A stretch of 64,000 bases of DNA from Heliomarina sp018223035 (GTDB lineage Bacteria > Pseudomonadota > Alphaproteobacteria > Rhodobacterales > Rhodobacteraceae): assembly GCA_018223035.1 (NCBI GenBank), contig JAAEZD010000001.1, positions 391,566-455,565 on the forward strand, in the 5' to 3' direction. The notes under the pieces are model-generated. The model was not told where the DNA came from, searched no databases, and saw nothing but the letters and a program-made list of their open reading frames with translations. Position numbers and translations under genes: made by a program. Positions 9,745-18,641 of this stretch are shown one piece after another (within the stretch, counting starts at the first letter, position 1; every line of letters begins with the position of its first letter).

Positions 9745-10766
9745 AGCGCCTCCTGAAACCCTGTAAGGGTCCGGGTCAGGTTGATACCAAGACTGTCGGA
9801 GATATAGCCGCCCTCCTGCACGAACAGGATTGGCAGACCTGTTTTGGCAAAGGCCGCGCCGATCCGGGCGAAACCGTCCTGCGTGACGGCGAGCCCTTGG
9901 AACGGGTCGTCGATCGCGGCATCCAATCCGAGGGCAACCACGACCACATCGGCACCAAAACTATGGACCCGGGCAAGAGCCGTATCGAGCGTTTTCATGA
10001 AACCATCATCCGGGGTCTGGCGCGGCAGCGGCAGGTTAAGGTTATAGCCCAGTCCACGCCCCTCTCCGCGTTCATGCGCGTGCCCCCAGAAGAACGGGTA
10101 GAACCGGGCCGGGTCGGCATGAATGGACACGGTCAGCACGTCATCGCGGTCGTAGAATATTCCCTGAGTCCCGTTTCCGTGGTGAACGTCGACATCGACG
10201 ATGGCTGGCCGCAGGCCTGCCGCACGCAGACGTTCTGCCGCAATTCCAGAGTTATTCAGGAAACAAAACCCACCGGCCAGATCGCCAAAAGCATGGTGCC
10301 CCGGCGGACGCGAGAGGGCATAGACCCCGCGTTCGCCTTTGGAGATCAGTTCCGCGCCCGTGATCGCACTCTGCGCCGACCAATAAGCGGCATCCCATGT
10401 GCCGGAGGAGATGGGGCAGGCGGTATCGGCCTGATGATAGCCAGCCTGCCCGACAGCCGACTCCGGGTAGCTGTCGGTTCGATTGCCCGGATGGATGTTC
10501 GGAATGACTTCCTCGCCCGCGCCTTCGATGCGCTGCCAGCGGGTGTAGATGCTCTCTAGAAAACCGAGGTACTCCGCCGAATGCAGCGCGGCGATCGGAC
10601 CCAGCCCGGCATCCTCCGGCGTGATAAAATCGCATTCTGCCTTTGACGCGCCTTCGTGCAGAATTTCGATCCGGCGCGGTTGCTCCGGGTTGGGCTTGAT
10701 CGCGCCATTGGCCATAAAATGCTTGGGATCATGACCCCATTGACGTTCATCAAAAACAGCCTTCAT
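9741..10766 (-). CDS. Histone deacetylase-family acetylpolyamine amidohydrolase
   Basis: A 341-residue class II HDAC-like hydrolase. The active site is complete: His157-His158 in RPPGHHA, zinc ligands Asp193 and His195 in VDVDVHHGNGTQ, a third ligand Asp282 in LGLDAAIDDP, and the transition-state tyrosine Tyr321 in QEGGYIS. Bacterial members remove acetyl or other acyl groups from polyamines or amino compounds. ATG 10766 follows AAGGAAGAGA, and it overlaps the GNAT stop by ATGA. With a polyamine-type ABC importer upstream, deacylation of an imported N-acyl diamine or polyamine is the best guess, though the GNAT next door could be the opposing acylase. Confidence 0.88.
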   Translation of the reverse strand: MKAVFDERQWGHDPKHFMANGAIKPNPEQPRRIEILHEGASKAECDFITPEDAGLGPIAALHSAEYLGFLESIYTRWQRIEGAGEEVIPNIHPGNRTDSYPESAVGQAGYHQADTACPISSGTWDAAYWSAQSAITGAELISKGERGVYALSRPPGHHAFGDLAGGFCFLNNSGIAAERLRAAGLRPAIVDVDVHHGNGTQGIFYDRDDVLTVSIHADPARFYPFFWGHAHERGEGRGLGYNLNLPLPRQTPDDGFMKTLDTALARVHSFGADVVVVALGLDAAIDDPFQGLAVTQDGFARIGAAFAKTGLPILFVQEGGYISDSLGINLTRTLTGFQEAL

Positions 10767-11239
10767 TCTCTTCCTTTCAGCGCCGTGCAACCGGCTTCAT
10801 CCAACATCATCTTGGTTTGTTCATCGCTCGGTCGAAAACCGAGGCGTTCGTAGAATTGACGTGCATCAAGGTTGGAATTGTACACGTCCAGCTTCATGAA
10901 TTTCGCGTTCCACACCTGTTTGCCGTCCCGAAGCGCGGCGGCGAGCAGGCCCTTGCCCACGCCTTTTCCACGCATAGACGGCGCAGTCCACAGGTCCGAA
11001 ACGTAAATCCCGGCGCTGCCGAAAACGGTCGAGACATAGGGCGAAAAGAGCGCGACGCCGACGACTTCGTCCTCTGTTTCGGCAAGGGTGGCACGACAGG
11101 CAGGGTTCGCGCCCCAGCCAAGCTCGCAAAGAGCCGTCACGCTGGCCCGGTGGGTATCGCCCAGCTCAGCCGACAGGTTTGAAAGCGCCTCGTTAAGCGC
11201 CTCCGCGTCTTCGATCGTCGCATTCCGGTAACTCAGCAT
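10763..11239 (-). CDS. GNAT-family N-acetyltransferase
   Basis: A 158-residue single GNAT domain with the acetyl-CoA pyrophosphate-binding motif A (SMRGKGVGKGLL, Q/RxxGxG/A) in its middle and the C-terminal alpha4 region (NLDARQFYERLGF). GNATs of this size acetylate small amines, amino acids or protein N-termini. It is embedded between the BKACE and the deacetylase-like gene with overlaps on both sides (7 bp and ATGA), so its substrate is probably the amine handled by this operon. Acetylation-protected catabolism of diamines is a known logic, but here direction and substrate are inference. Confidence 0.87.
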   Translation of the reverse strand: MLSYRNATIEDAEALNEALSNLSAELGDTHRASVTALCELGWGANPACRATLAETEDEVVGVALFSPYVSTVFGSAGIYVSDLWTAPSMRGKGVGKGLLAAALRDGKQVWNAKFMKLDVYNSNLDARQFYERLGFRPSDEQTKMMLDEAGCTALKGRE

Positions 11240-12165
11240 TGCATCACCACCCTGTCGGCGCCCTTCAGACCAAGCATCTGACGCGCCTCGTCTGGCGTCG
11301 CTACGCTGCGCCCGAGATCCTCGACAATGCGCCTGATCTTAAGCACCTGTTCGGCGTTGCTGCTGGCAAGCTGTCCGCGTTCGATCATCAAGCTGTCTTC
11401 CAGCCCGACCCGCACATGTCCGCCCATGGCGGCTGCCATCGCGGCAAAGGGCATCTGGTGGCGACCGGCAGCCAAAACGGAAAACATGTAGTCATCGCCA
11501 AAGAGCTTGTCTGCCATCCGCTTCATATGGCTGAGGTTTTCAGGATCTGCCCCCATGCCACCCAGCACGCCAAAGACGAACTGAATGAAAAAGGGCGGCT
11601 CGATCAGGCCGCGATCTGCGAAATGGCGCAGCATGTAGAGATGCCCGACATCATAGCATTCAAACTCGAACCTGGCACCGCGTTCCGCCCCCAGTTCGGT
11701 CAGGATCTGCGTTATGTCGCGTGGCGTGTTCTTGAAAACGAGATCATCCGAGCCTTCGAGAAACGGCCTTTCCCAAGTATACTTCCATTCGGATATGCGT
11801 TTCGCAGCCGGGTAAAGGGCGAAATTCATCGTCCCCATGTTAAGCGAGCACATCTCGGGCGCGATCTGTCGTGGGGCGGCAAGCCTTTGGTCCAGCGTCA
11901 TCACTGCACTGCCGCCGGTCGAGATATTGAGAACCGCATCTGTCGCGTTCCGGATCGACGGCAGATAGGACATGAAATCGGCGACGCCTGAAGAAGGCTG
12001 ACCGGTTTCCGGGTCGCGTGCGTGTAGGTGGAGGATCGATGCCCCCGCCTTTGCCGCGTCGACCGCCTGCCGAGCGATCTCATCCGGTTTGAACGGCAGA
12101 TAGGGCGACATGGACGGGGTATGAATCGAACCCGTAACCGCGCAGGTGATGAGGATTTTGGACAT
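11233..12165 (-). CDS. Beta-keto acid cleavage enzyme (BKACE, DUF849)
   Basis: A 310-residue TIM-barrel enzyme of the BKACE family. Members condense a beta-keto acid with acetyl-CoA to give acetoacetate and a CoA ester. The founding member, Kce, acts on 3-keto-5-aminohexanoate in lysine fermentation. The N-terminal motif ITCAVTGSIHTPSMSPYLPF and the zinc-binding HLH (His46, His48) in ILHLHARDP are intact. It starts 3 nt after the aminotransferase. A transaminase making a beta-keto acid followed by BKACE is a coherent two-step degradation of a beta-amino acid. Exact side chain specificity depends on binding-pocket residues I cannot assign here. Confidence 0.9.
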   Translation of the reverse strand: MSKILITCAVTGSIHTPSMSPYLPFKPDEIARQAVDAAKAGASILHLHARDPETGQPSSGVADFMSYLPSIRNATDAVLNISTGGSAVMTLDQRLAAPRQIAPEMCSLNMGTMNFALYPAAKRISEWKYTWERPFLEGSDDLVFKNTPRDITQILTELGAERGARFEFECYDVGHLYMLRHFADRGLIEPPFFIQFVFGVLGGMGADPENLSHMKRMADKLFGDDYMFSVLAAGRHQMPFAAMAAAMGGHVRVGLEDSLMIERGQLASSNAEQVLKIRRIVEDLGRSVATPDEARQMLGLKGADRVVMQC

Positions 12166-12168
12166 TCT

Positions 12169-13506
12169 TCAGGAGGCTCCCGCCGCGCCGTGTAGCTCGT
12201 GGACGAACTGTTCCAGCGAGCCATCGAGCCCTTCGATGATTTCGTCGAGATGGCCGTCATTCAGGATGAGCGGCGGGCAGACGAGGATATGGTCGCCCTC
12301 GTACCCGTCATGGGTTCGGCGGGAATAGACGATCAAACCCCGTTCGTAGGCGATATCGACGAAACGCTGATAGGCATTCAGATGACGCGGCAAGGGCGTC
12401 TTCGCATCCCTGTCAGACATGAATTCAAAAGCAGTTAGAAGCCCCTTGCCACGAACATCCCCGATGATCTCGTGTTTTTGCTTCAACGCCTGCAAGCGGG
12501 TCATGAGCTTTTCCCCCATTCGTGCCGCGTTGTCACAGAGACCTTGGTTTCGGATTTCACCAACGACGGCCAGCCCCGCAGCACAGGCAAGCGGGTTGCC
12601 CGCATAGGTGAAGCCATGAGCAAAACCGCCCGCATCCAGAACCGGTTCTACCAGACGCTCATCCACGATCATCGCGCCCAGCGGTACATAGCCCGAGCCG
12701 ATCCCCTTGGACATCACAACGATATCCGGGCGGGTTCGCCAATGTTCGCACCCAAGGAAAGTCCCGGTCCGCCCCGCACCGGTCATGACCTCGTCCATGA
12801 TCAGGAGCACGTCGTAACGATCACATATCTCGCGTATGCGCGCCATGTAGCCCTTTGGCGGTACCAATGCGCCAGTCGAAGCGCCGCCGACCGGTTCGAC
12901 GATAAAGGCCAGAACGGTCTCGGGACCTTCGGCAAGGATCTGTTCTTCGAGCATGTCGGCATAATGGTGGCCGGTCGCCTCATCATCTGCATCCAGCTCG
13001 TCGAGATAGGCCCGTGGCGCAGGGACTTTCGGCATGATGCGCATCATCGGCTCAAAAGGGTCGGTCAGGGCGGCATAGCCTGTCACCCCGAGTGCACCGA
13101 GGGTGCAGCCATGATAGCTGGGCAGGCGCGAGATCACCTTCCAGCGACTGCCCTGCCCGGTTGCCAAAGCGTGCTGACGCGCCATCTTGAGCGCGCTCTC
13201 GACAGCTTCGGAACCGCCCGAGACAAAGAAAACCCGCGTCAGATGCTCGGGCATCAGTTCCACCAAGGACGCGGCCAGTTTTTCCGAGGCCTCGGTTTCG
13301 AAATGCAGGCGGTAGCCAAAGGTGGATTTTTCCATCTGCCGCCGCATTGCCGCCAGCACATTGCTGTTGGAATGGCCAATGTTGCAAACCATCGCGCCGG
13401 AAGACCCGTCAAGGTAACGCTTGCCGTCCGTGTCCCACATATAGACGCCGCGCGCCTGATCCAGCATGGGTTTCCGGCCACGGCCCTGATAAAAGAGGTT
13501 GCTCAT
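12169..13506 (-). CDS. Class III PLP-dependent aminotransferase
   Basis: A 445-residue omega-aminotransferase. The Schiff-base lysine is Lys267 in VMSKGIGSGY, and the cofactor-pairing aspartate is Asp238 in IMDEVMTGAGRTG. FVSGGSEAVESALKMAR and SYHGCTLGA bind the PLP phosphate. Members move amino groups from diamines, beta-alanine or gamma-aminobutyrate to pyruvate or 2-oxoglutarate. It lies between the ABC ATPase (1 nt gap) and BKACE (3 nt gap). A beta-amino acid:pyruvate type reaction would provide the keto acid that BKACE cleaves. Substrate is inferred from that pairing. Confidence 0.92.
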   Translation of the reverse strand: MSNLFYQGRGRKPMLDQARGVYMWDTDGKRYLDGSSGAMVCNIGHSNSNVLAAMRRQMEKSTFGYRLHFETEASEKLAASLVELMPEHLTRVFFVSGGSEAVESALKMARQHALATGQGSRWKVISRLPSYHGCTLGALGVTGYAALTDPFEPMMRIMPKVPAPRAYLDELDADDEATGHHYADMLEEQILAEGPETVLAFIVEPVGGASTGALVPPKGYMARIREICDRYDVLLIMDEVMTGAGRTGTFLGCEHWRTRPDIVVMSKGIGSGYVPLGAMIVDERLVEPVLDAGGFAHGFTYAGNPLACAAGLAVVGEIRNQGLCDNAARMGEKLMTRLQALKQKHEIIGDVRGKGLLTAFEFMSDRDAKTPLPRHLNAYQRFVDIAYERGLIVYSRRTHDGYEGDHILVCPPLILNDGHLDEIIEGLDGSLEQFVHELHGAAGAS

Positions 13507-13507
13507 C

Positions 13508-14584
13508 TCAAGCTCCGGGTAAAGCGGCGCAGTCCTTGGCGCGGAAGGCTGCTGTGACCTCCGTGCCCTCCGGGAATGGTCGCTCGTCGATCAGGTTGAT
13601 CGCCTGCAACTGGGTATCGGCCATCCGGATGAAATAGCGAACAGTCTGCCCTTGGTAATCCACGGTTTCGATAGTCGCGGGTGCAGTGATCATACCCGTT
13701 GTATCGGCACCGGGGGACAGCAAAGTCAGCTTTTCCGACCTGAGAACGAGTTTCGCGGGGCCATTGTCCAGACCCGAAGCCTTGCTTGCGGGCACGGGAA
13801 CCGTACCAAAGAGGGGTGTTTCGACCGCAACATCACTGCCGCTCTTCCCGAGACATGTGCCTTGGAGGATGTTCGACGCGCCAAGGAAATTTGCGACGAA
13901 TTCGCTGGCGGGCGCATTATAGACCTCTTCGGGGGTGCCGACCTGCTCGATGCGTCCCGCACTCATCACGACGATCTTGTCTGACATGGCGAGCGCTTCG
14001 GACTGGTCATGTGTCACGAAAACCGTCGTCACCCCGATCTTCGATTGAATGCGTTTCAACTCGACCCGCATGTCTTCGCGCAGGTTCGCATCCAGCGCGG
14101 AAAGCGGTTCATCCAGCAAAAGCACGTCCGGTTCGATGACAATGGCGCGCGCCAGCGCGATGCGCTGCTGCTGACCTCCGGAAAGCGCCTTGGGATACCG
14201 GTCGCCGACGTCCGGCAATTGCACGAGGTCGAGCGCTGCCTGTACACGGCTAGCGACCTCGGACTTCGGCACATCGCGGTATTTTAGGCCGAAGGCTACG
14301 TTTTCGGCGACTGTCTTATGGGGAAACAGGGCATAGTTCTGGAACACGATACCAAGATTGCGCTTGTGGATCGGGATATCGTTGACACGTTTGCCACCGA
14401 TCTGGATTTCGCCCTCGGTCGGGTCGAGCAACCCGGCAATCATTCGGAGATTGGTTGTTTTGCCGCAGCCCGACGGCCCCAGCAGGGTGACGAAGTCGCC
14501 CTCGGGGATTTCGAGATTGGCCTGATGGACCGCCGTGAAGGTGCCGAACCGCTTCACGATATTCTTGAGGGTGACAGAACTCAC
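13508..14584 (-). CDS. Polyamine-type ABC transporter ATP-binding protein (PotA-like)
   Basis: A 358-residue importer ATPase: Walker A GPSGCGKTT (about residues 36-44), Q-loop, signature LSGGQQQRIALARA, Walker B VLLLDEPLSALD and H-loop FVTHDQSEAL, followed by a TOBE/OB domain of about 120 residues as in PotA, PotG and MalK. It energises the two permeases and the solute-binding protein just upstream in the same operon. The 54-bp gap to the binding-protein gene holds a stem-loop. PotA-like ATPases serve spermidine, putrescine and related cations, and also sulfate or iron systems, so the polyamine label rests on the whole set. Confidence 0.92.
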   Translation of the reverse strand: MSSVTLKNIVKRFGTFTAVHQANLEIPEGDFVTLLGPSGCGKTTNLRMIAGLLDPTEGEIQIGGKRVNDIPIHKRNLGIVFQNYALFPHKTVAENVAFGLKYRDVPKSEVASRVQAALDLVQLPDVGDRYPKALSGGQQQRIALARAIVIEPDVLLLDEPLSALDANLREDMRVELKRIQSKIGVTTVFVTHDQSEALAMSDKIVVMSAGRIEQVGTPEEVYNAPASEFVANFLGASNILQGTCLGKSGSDVAVETPLFGTVPVPASKASGLDNGPAKLVLRSEKLTLLSPGADTTGMITAPATIETVDYQGQTVRYFIRMADTQLQAINLIDERPFPEGTEVTAAFRAKDCAALPGA

Positions 14585-14607
14585 GTGGATGATCTCCGAA
14601 TGGAAGT

Positions 14608-14631
14608 GCCCCTTCCCTTGCGGGAAAGGGC
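14608..14631. other. Stem-loop between binding-protein and ATPase genes
   Basis: A ten-base arm GCCCCTTCCC pairs with GGGAAAGGGC across a four-base loop, with a single mismatch. It has no T-run on the minus strand, so a full terminator is unlikely. It is well placed to stabilise the binding-protein transcript or reduce read-through into the ATPase gene. Confidence 0.5.
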
Positions 14632-14638
14632 TTTGGGT

Positions 14639-15790
14639 TCAGTAGCCTTTCTGGACGCGGCCGAAGGTCTTGGACCATTCAGCTTCGTTGCCGTTCCAAT
14701 AATCGGGATCGGCAAAGGTCAGGCCTGACAGGGTGCCTGTCGGGTCAAACGCGGGCAATGTGGGAATCTTGTCGCCAAGGTCGACCTGCTGCGGGTCAAG
14801 CGCGGGCGGATAATTCTGCCCTTCGGCCACGGCGATCGAGGTTTCCGGCGCCAGCATGAAGTTCAGAAGCTCTTCGCAGGCCTCCATGGGCGAGCCCTTC
14901 ATGACGAACAGGCATTCCTGCCAGCCAAAGCCATTCGGGGGATCCATATAGCCGATGTCGTGCCCTTGCTCCTGCAATGCGTAAATGCGACCCGACCAGC
15001 CTTCGGTGACATAGATTTCCTCTTCCGCCAAAAGGCTCATAAGCTCGGCGCCCGAGGTCCAGTACTTGAGCGACAGGTCACGATGGGTGCGTATCGCCTC
15101 CCAGACAGCATCCATATCGGTGGCGCCGTTCGGATCCTGTCCGGTCTGGAGGGAGGCATACCAGATCCGCGTGCGCCAGTCGCTCCAACCCGCGATCTTG
15201 CCCTTGTAGGCCTCATCGATCAGGATCTTCGCGCCTTTTTCCTTCATCTCTTCGTCCGAGATATACTTGCGATTATAGGCAAGGCCCGTCGTGCCATAGT
15301 CATAGGGCACGCAGGACAACGCTCCGTCGGAGACATTGCGGAAGACGTCAACCAGCTTGGGAATGACGAATTTCAGGTTCGGAATATTATCTTCGTTCAG
15401 GGTCGAGGCGAGGCCGAGGTTGTAATACCGGGCATAATCGAAGACGCCCGAGAGGTGCGCGATATTGTATTCGCCCTCCTGGCTGGCTTTCACGCGGCTG
15501 AGGTATTCGTCGCCGCCGCCGAATGTACCATCGACCACAGGTATCCCGGTCTTTTCCGTAAACGGGTCAAAGGCGTACTCGCGGAAGGCTTCGGATACGA
15601 CGCCACCCCAACCATCAAAGCGCACCTGATCGGCCGCCGCGTGGGCGTATTTGGCAAATGGCGTCTGAACGCCATAGGCCAACCCTGCCGCGCCGATCAT
15701 GCCCAGAAAGCTGCGCCGGTCGAGATCGCCGTTCATATAGCGTTCGCGTAGCCGTTCGTATCGGGTTGTGTTGTCCATCTTCTTGGTCAT
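14639..15790 (-). CDS. Periplasmic solute-binding protein of the polyamine type (PotD/F-like), Tat-exported
   Basis: A 383-residue extracellular binding protein. The N-terminus carries a twin-arginine signal, LDRRSFLGMIGAAGL (about residues 24-38), rather than a Sec leader. The mature part resembles PotD/PotF proteins, with DGWGGVVSEAFREYAFDPF near the start and SYDYGTTG-like strand VPYDYGTTGLAYN in the middle. ATG 15790 is preceded by AGGAG at seven bases. It captures substrate for the two permeases encoded upstream. Binding-pocket residues for putrescine or spermidine cannot be confirmed by eye, so other small cationic or zwitterionic compounds remain possible. Confidence 0.9.
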   Translation of the reverse strand: MTKKMDNTTRYERLRERYMNGDLDRRSFLGMIGAAGLAYGVQTPFAKYAHAAADQVRFDGWGGVVSEAFREYAFDPFTEKTGIPVVDGTFGGGDEYLSRVKASQEGEYNIAHLSGVFDYARYYNLGLASTLNEDNIPNLKFVIPKLVDVFRNVSDGALSCVPYDYGTTGLAYNRKYISDEEMKEKGAKILIDEAYKGKIAGWSDWRTRIWYASLQTGQDPNGATDMDAVWEAIRTHRDLSLKYWTSGAELMSLLAEEEIYVTEGWSGRIYALQEQGHDIGYMDPPNGFGWQECLFVMKGSPMEACEELLNFMLAPETSIAVAEGQNYPPALDPQQVDLGDKIPTLPAFDPTGTLSGLTFADPDYWNGNEAEWSKTFGRVQKGY

Positions 15791-15832
15791 TTCTCACTCC
15801 TTGTCGGTATGGGTTGTTGGGTGTTTGCGGTT

Positions 15833-16618
15833 CTACGTGCCGCTTTTCTTGGAAATCTGTCTTGCGATGGCCGCGCCCAGCAGCGGCAGGCCGACCGTCA
15901 TTGCGATCATCACCGTGCCCAGCGCGTTGATCTCGGGGCTGATCGAGTTGCGCAGCATCGCGAAAATCTGTGTCGGGACCGTTTCCACGCCTCCGGGCTT
16001 CCAGAATAGGGTGCCGGTGATGTCGTCGAAACTGATCGTGAAAGCGAACAACCCGCCCGCCAGCACAGCGGGCATCATCAGCGGCAGGGTGATCTGAAAG
16101 AAGGTCTGGCGCGGGCTGGCGCCCAGGCTCATCGCAGCCTCTTCGACGTCGCGCTTGATCGAAATCAGCCGGGCCTGAACGACAAGGATCACAAAGGGCA
16201 GCGTGAAGATCACATGACCGAACAAAAGCAGGGTAAAGCTCTTGTTGATCCCGAGGAAGTTGAGGAACAGCAGCAGGGCAACGGCCAGAACGACCTCGGG
16301 CACGAGTATCGGCGCAATCAGAAGTGTTGAAATCGAATTGGCGCCGGGCACGCGGTAGCGAACCAAGGCAAGACTTGCCAGGACGCCAAGGGTCGTGGAG
16401 ATAATCGCCGTCAAAAGGCCAAGTATGATCGACGTGCGAAACGCGCGCAGGATCGCGTCGTTATTGGCGAGTTCGATGAACCAGCGAAACGACAGGCCGG
16501 TCATCGGGAAGCTGCCGAACTGGCTGGCGTTGAAGCTGAGCAGCACGACAACCGCTACCGGCAGGAACATGAAGATGTAGACGAGGATCGCCCAGCCTCG
16601 GATCAGATGCCACCCCAT
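15833..16618 (-). CDS. ABC transporter permease (PotC-like)
   Basis: A 261-residue inner-membrane permease with six predicted helices and the cytoplasmic EAA loop VEEAAMSLGASPRQTFFQITLP that docks with the ATPase. The frame is open far upstream to 16903, inside potB, but ATG 16618 gives the normal PotC N-terminus (MGWHLIRGWAILVYIFMFLP) and overlaps the potB stop as ATGA. It forms a heterodimer with the product of 16618-17484. Confidence 0.93.
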   Translation of the reverse strand: MGWHLIRGWAILVYIFMFLPVAVVVLLSFNASQFGSFPMTGLSFRWFIELANNDAILRAFRTSIILGLLTAIISTTLGVLASLALVRYRVPGANSISTLLIAPILVPEVVLAVALLLFLNFLGINKSFTLLLFGHVIFTLPFVILVVQARLISIKRDVEEAAMSLGASPRQTFFQITLPLMMPAVLAGGLFAFTISFDDITGTLFWKPGGVETVPTQIFAMLRNSISPEINALGTVMIAMTVGLPLLGAAIARQISKKSGT

Positions 16619-17484
16619 CAGCCCAGCCCCTTCATCAGCTGCGCCATCCCGAGATAGCGGTTGTAGATCATGACCAGCACCCCAAGCACGGCGAGCAGCA
16701 TCAGGCTTAGGGCCGAGCCCAGTGGCCAGTTGAGCTGGGTAATAATCGCCTCGAATACGAGGTTGGCGAACATCGCATCGCGTGGCCCGCCCAGAACCAG
16801 CGGCGTGATATAGGTTCCCGCCCCCAGTACGAAACACAGCAGGCCTCCGGCAGCCAGTCCGGGTAAGGACAGCGGTAGTGTCACCTGCAGAAAGGTTTCC
16901 CACCGCGTCGCCCCCAGCGAATTGGCCGCGTCTTCGAGATTGGTATCGATCCCTTCGAGGCTGACAAAGACGTTCAGCACCATGAAAGGCAGCAGAAAGT
17001 GAACCAGCCCGAGGATCACTGTCGTTTCATTGTAGAGCATCTGGATGGGGTCCGTGATGATCCCGATCCAAAGCAGAAAGGTGTTCAACGCGCCGGACAC
17101 GCCAAGAATGTTGATCCAGCTCATCGTCCTGATGATGTAGCTGATCCAGAACGGCAGCATAAGCATCAGCAGAAGGATCGCCTTGTTGCCCTTGGACCGG
17201 GCAATGAAATAGGCGGCCGGATATCCCATCAGTGCGCAGACGAGCGTGGTGATGGCCGCGATGCGCAAGGTACTGAAAAGTATGTCGCGGTAGAAGGCGT
17301 CGGTCAGAGCCTCGCGCCAGTTGTCTAGGTAGAAACCCGCCTGATCCGCCCCTGTCGCCGTGCGCAGCCAGAAGCTATAGACCAGAATGAAGAGCAACGG
17401 CACAAAGAGAAACAGCGCAACCGCCGTCAGTGCGGGGCTGAGCAGGATCCACGGCTGGCGCGCCTCTCGTGCTTCTACGGACAT
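16618..17484 (-). CDS. ABC transporter permease (PotB-like)
   Basis: A 288-residue permease, first gene of the nine-gene operon. It has six helices and the EAA loop EDAANSLGATRWETFLQVTLP. Its start codon faces the divergent LysR gene across a 99-bp region that contains two perfect inverted repeats, so expression is probably controlled by that regulator. Together with the PotC-like protein it makes the membrane channel of the polyamine-type importer. Confidence 0.93.
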   Translation of the reverse strand: MSVEAREARQPWILLSPALTAVALFLFVPLLFILVYSFWLRTATGADQAGFYLDNWREALTDAFYRDILFSTLRIAAITTLVCALMGYPAAYFIARSKGNKAILLLMLMLPFWISYIIRTMSWINILGVSGALNTFLLWIGIITDPIQMLYNETTVILGLVHFLLPFMVLNVFVSLEGIDTNLEDAANSLGATRWETFLQVTLPLSLPGLAAGGLLCFVLGAGTYITPLVLGGPRDAMFANLVFEAIITQLNWPLGSALSLMLLAVLGVLVMIYNRYLGMAQLMKGLG

Positions 17485-17530
17485 GTGATCTCGCGTTCCA
17501 TTTCAGAATGAGAAGAGGATTGCGAAACGC

Positions 17531-17564
17531 TTGATCATAGATCAAATAGATAATTAGTATTATC
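17531..17564. promoter_or_regulatory. Two perfect inverted repeats in the LysR/ABC divergent promoter region
   Basis: TTGATC-ATA-GATCAA (17531-17545) and GATAAT-tagt-ATTATC (17549-17564) lie side by side between the divergent starts at 17484 and 17584. LysR regulators typically occupy a recognition dyad and a nearby activation site, and two adjacent dyads in this position fit that pattern. Sites are seen directly; binding is inferred. Confidence 0.55.
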
Positions 17565-17583
17565 AATATTGGCCTGAACTATA

Positions 17584-18561
17584 ATGCGTCAAGAACCGTT
17601 CCTCGATCCCAAGTTGAAACCGGACAGGATCGCACGCGAACTCGACTGGAATTTGCTACGGACCTTTGTCGTTCTGGCCGAAAGCCGGTCTGTTTCCGAA
17701 GCGGCACATAAGCTGAGTCTCAAGCAGCCATCTGTCTCTACCGCATTGAAAAGGCTAGAAGATCGGCTTGGTCGAAAGCTGATCAATCGCTCACCCGGGC
17801 ATTACACCCTGACCGATGCAGGGCGGTTGCTTTACCGAGAGGCGCTCGACATCAACGGTTCGGTTCTGCGGCTTTCGACCTTGATGCGCGAGCTGACGGA
17901 CGAGGTGCAGGGTCACGTTCGGCTGATGGCGGCAAGCCATGTGGTGTGCCCGCTATTTGATCAGGTGCTCGCGGATTTTCACGGCAGGCACCCGAATGCC
18001 AGCCTGACAATAGAAGTTGAATCGAGCGCGGATGCGATTTCCGAGGTCGCCGCGAAACGCGCCTCCTTTGCCGTCTGCCTTGTCAAGGATCACAACCCGG
18101 GCCTTGAATACCGGCGCTTGTACCGGGAATTCTTTGGCCTGTTTTGCGGCCCGCCACATCCGCTTTTCGGAAAGAAGGATCTGACTCAGGCGGATCTGGC
18201 CGGGCACAGTTCGGTAAGTTTCGAAACGGACCGGCTTCAGGATGTGTTGAGACCGGTGACACTCATGCGGGCGCAGGCCGAACTGGGGCAGAAGATCACC
18301 GGCCTGTCGAGCCATCTTGAGGAAGTCCGGAGGATGATCGTCGCTGGCCTGGGAATCGGCCCTCTGCCCGTTCATGTTGCCGCGCGTGACGTAGCCGACG
18401 GGCATTTGTGGCAGGTGCCGCCTTTCGATAACTTACCGGCAATCGACGTGCACGTGGTCTGGAATCCGAAAGCCATCAAGAACAGGGCGGAAGAGCTTTT
18501 GCTTGAGGCATTGTTGGAGGCCATTGAAACGGTGCCCATCGAAGAACGAACCTACCAGTAA
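17584..18561 (+). CDS. LysR-family transcriptional regulator of the adjacent ABC/catabolic operon
   Basis: A 325-residue LysR protein. The N-terminal HTH spans roughly residues 20-80 (LDWNLLRTFVVLAESRSVSE, then HKLSLKQPSVSTALKRLE), followed by a linker and a two-lobed co-inducer domain beginning around VRLMAASHVV. It is divergent from the polyamine-type operon, with paired dyads in the shared intergenic region, so it probably regulates that operon in response to its substrate or an intermediate. The downstream oxygenase gene on the same strand, 80 bp away, may be co-transcribed or part of the same regulon. Confidence 0.92.
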   Translation: MRQEPFLDPKLKPDRIARELDWNLLRTFVVLAESRSVSEAAHKLSLKQPSVSTALKRLEDRLGRKLINRSPGHYTLTDAGRLLYREALDINGSVLRLSTLMRELTDEVQGHVRLMAASHVVCPLFDQVLADFHGRHPNASLTIEVESSADAISEVAAKRASFAVCLVKDHNPGLEYRRLYREFFGLFCGPPHPLFGKKDLTQADLAGHSSVSFETDRLQDVLRPVTLMRAQAELGQKITGLSSHLEEVRRMIVAGLGIGPLPVHVAARDVADGHLWQVPPFDNLPAIDVHVVWNPKAIKNRAEELLLEALLEAIETVPIEERTYQ

Positions 18562-18641
18562 ATCCCGATTTTCATCGTTGACCTGCTAGTTGTTCCCGCG
18601 TTCACATTGAACCCGGGATAACGAAACCGGATCAGTCAATC

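Noticed and set aside
12472..13557. 361-codon open frame opposite the aminotransferase
   Set aside because: Antisense shadow of a complete aminotransferase with catalytic lysine; no family motif.
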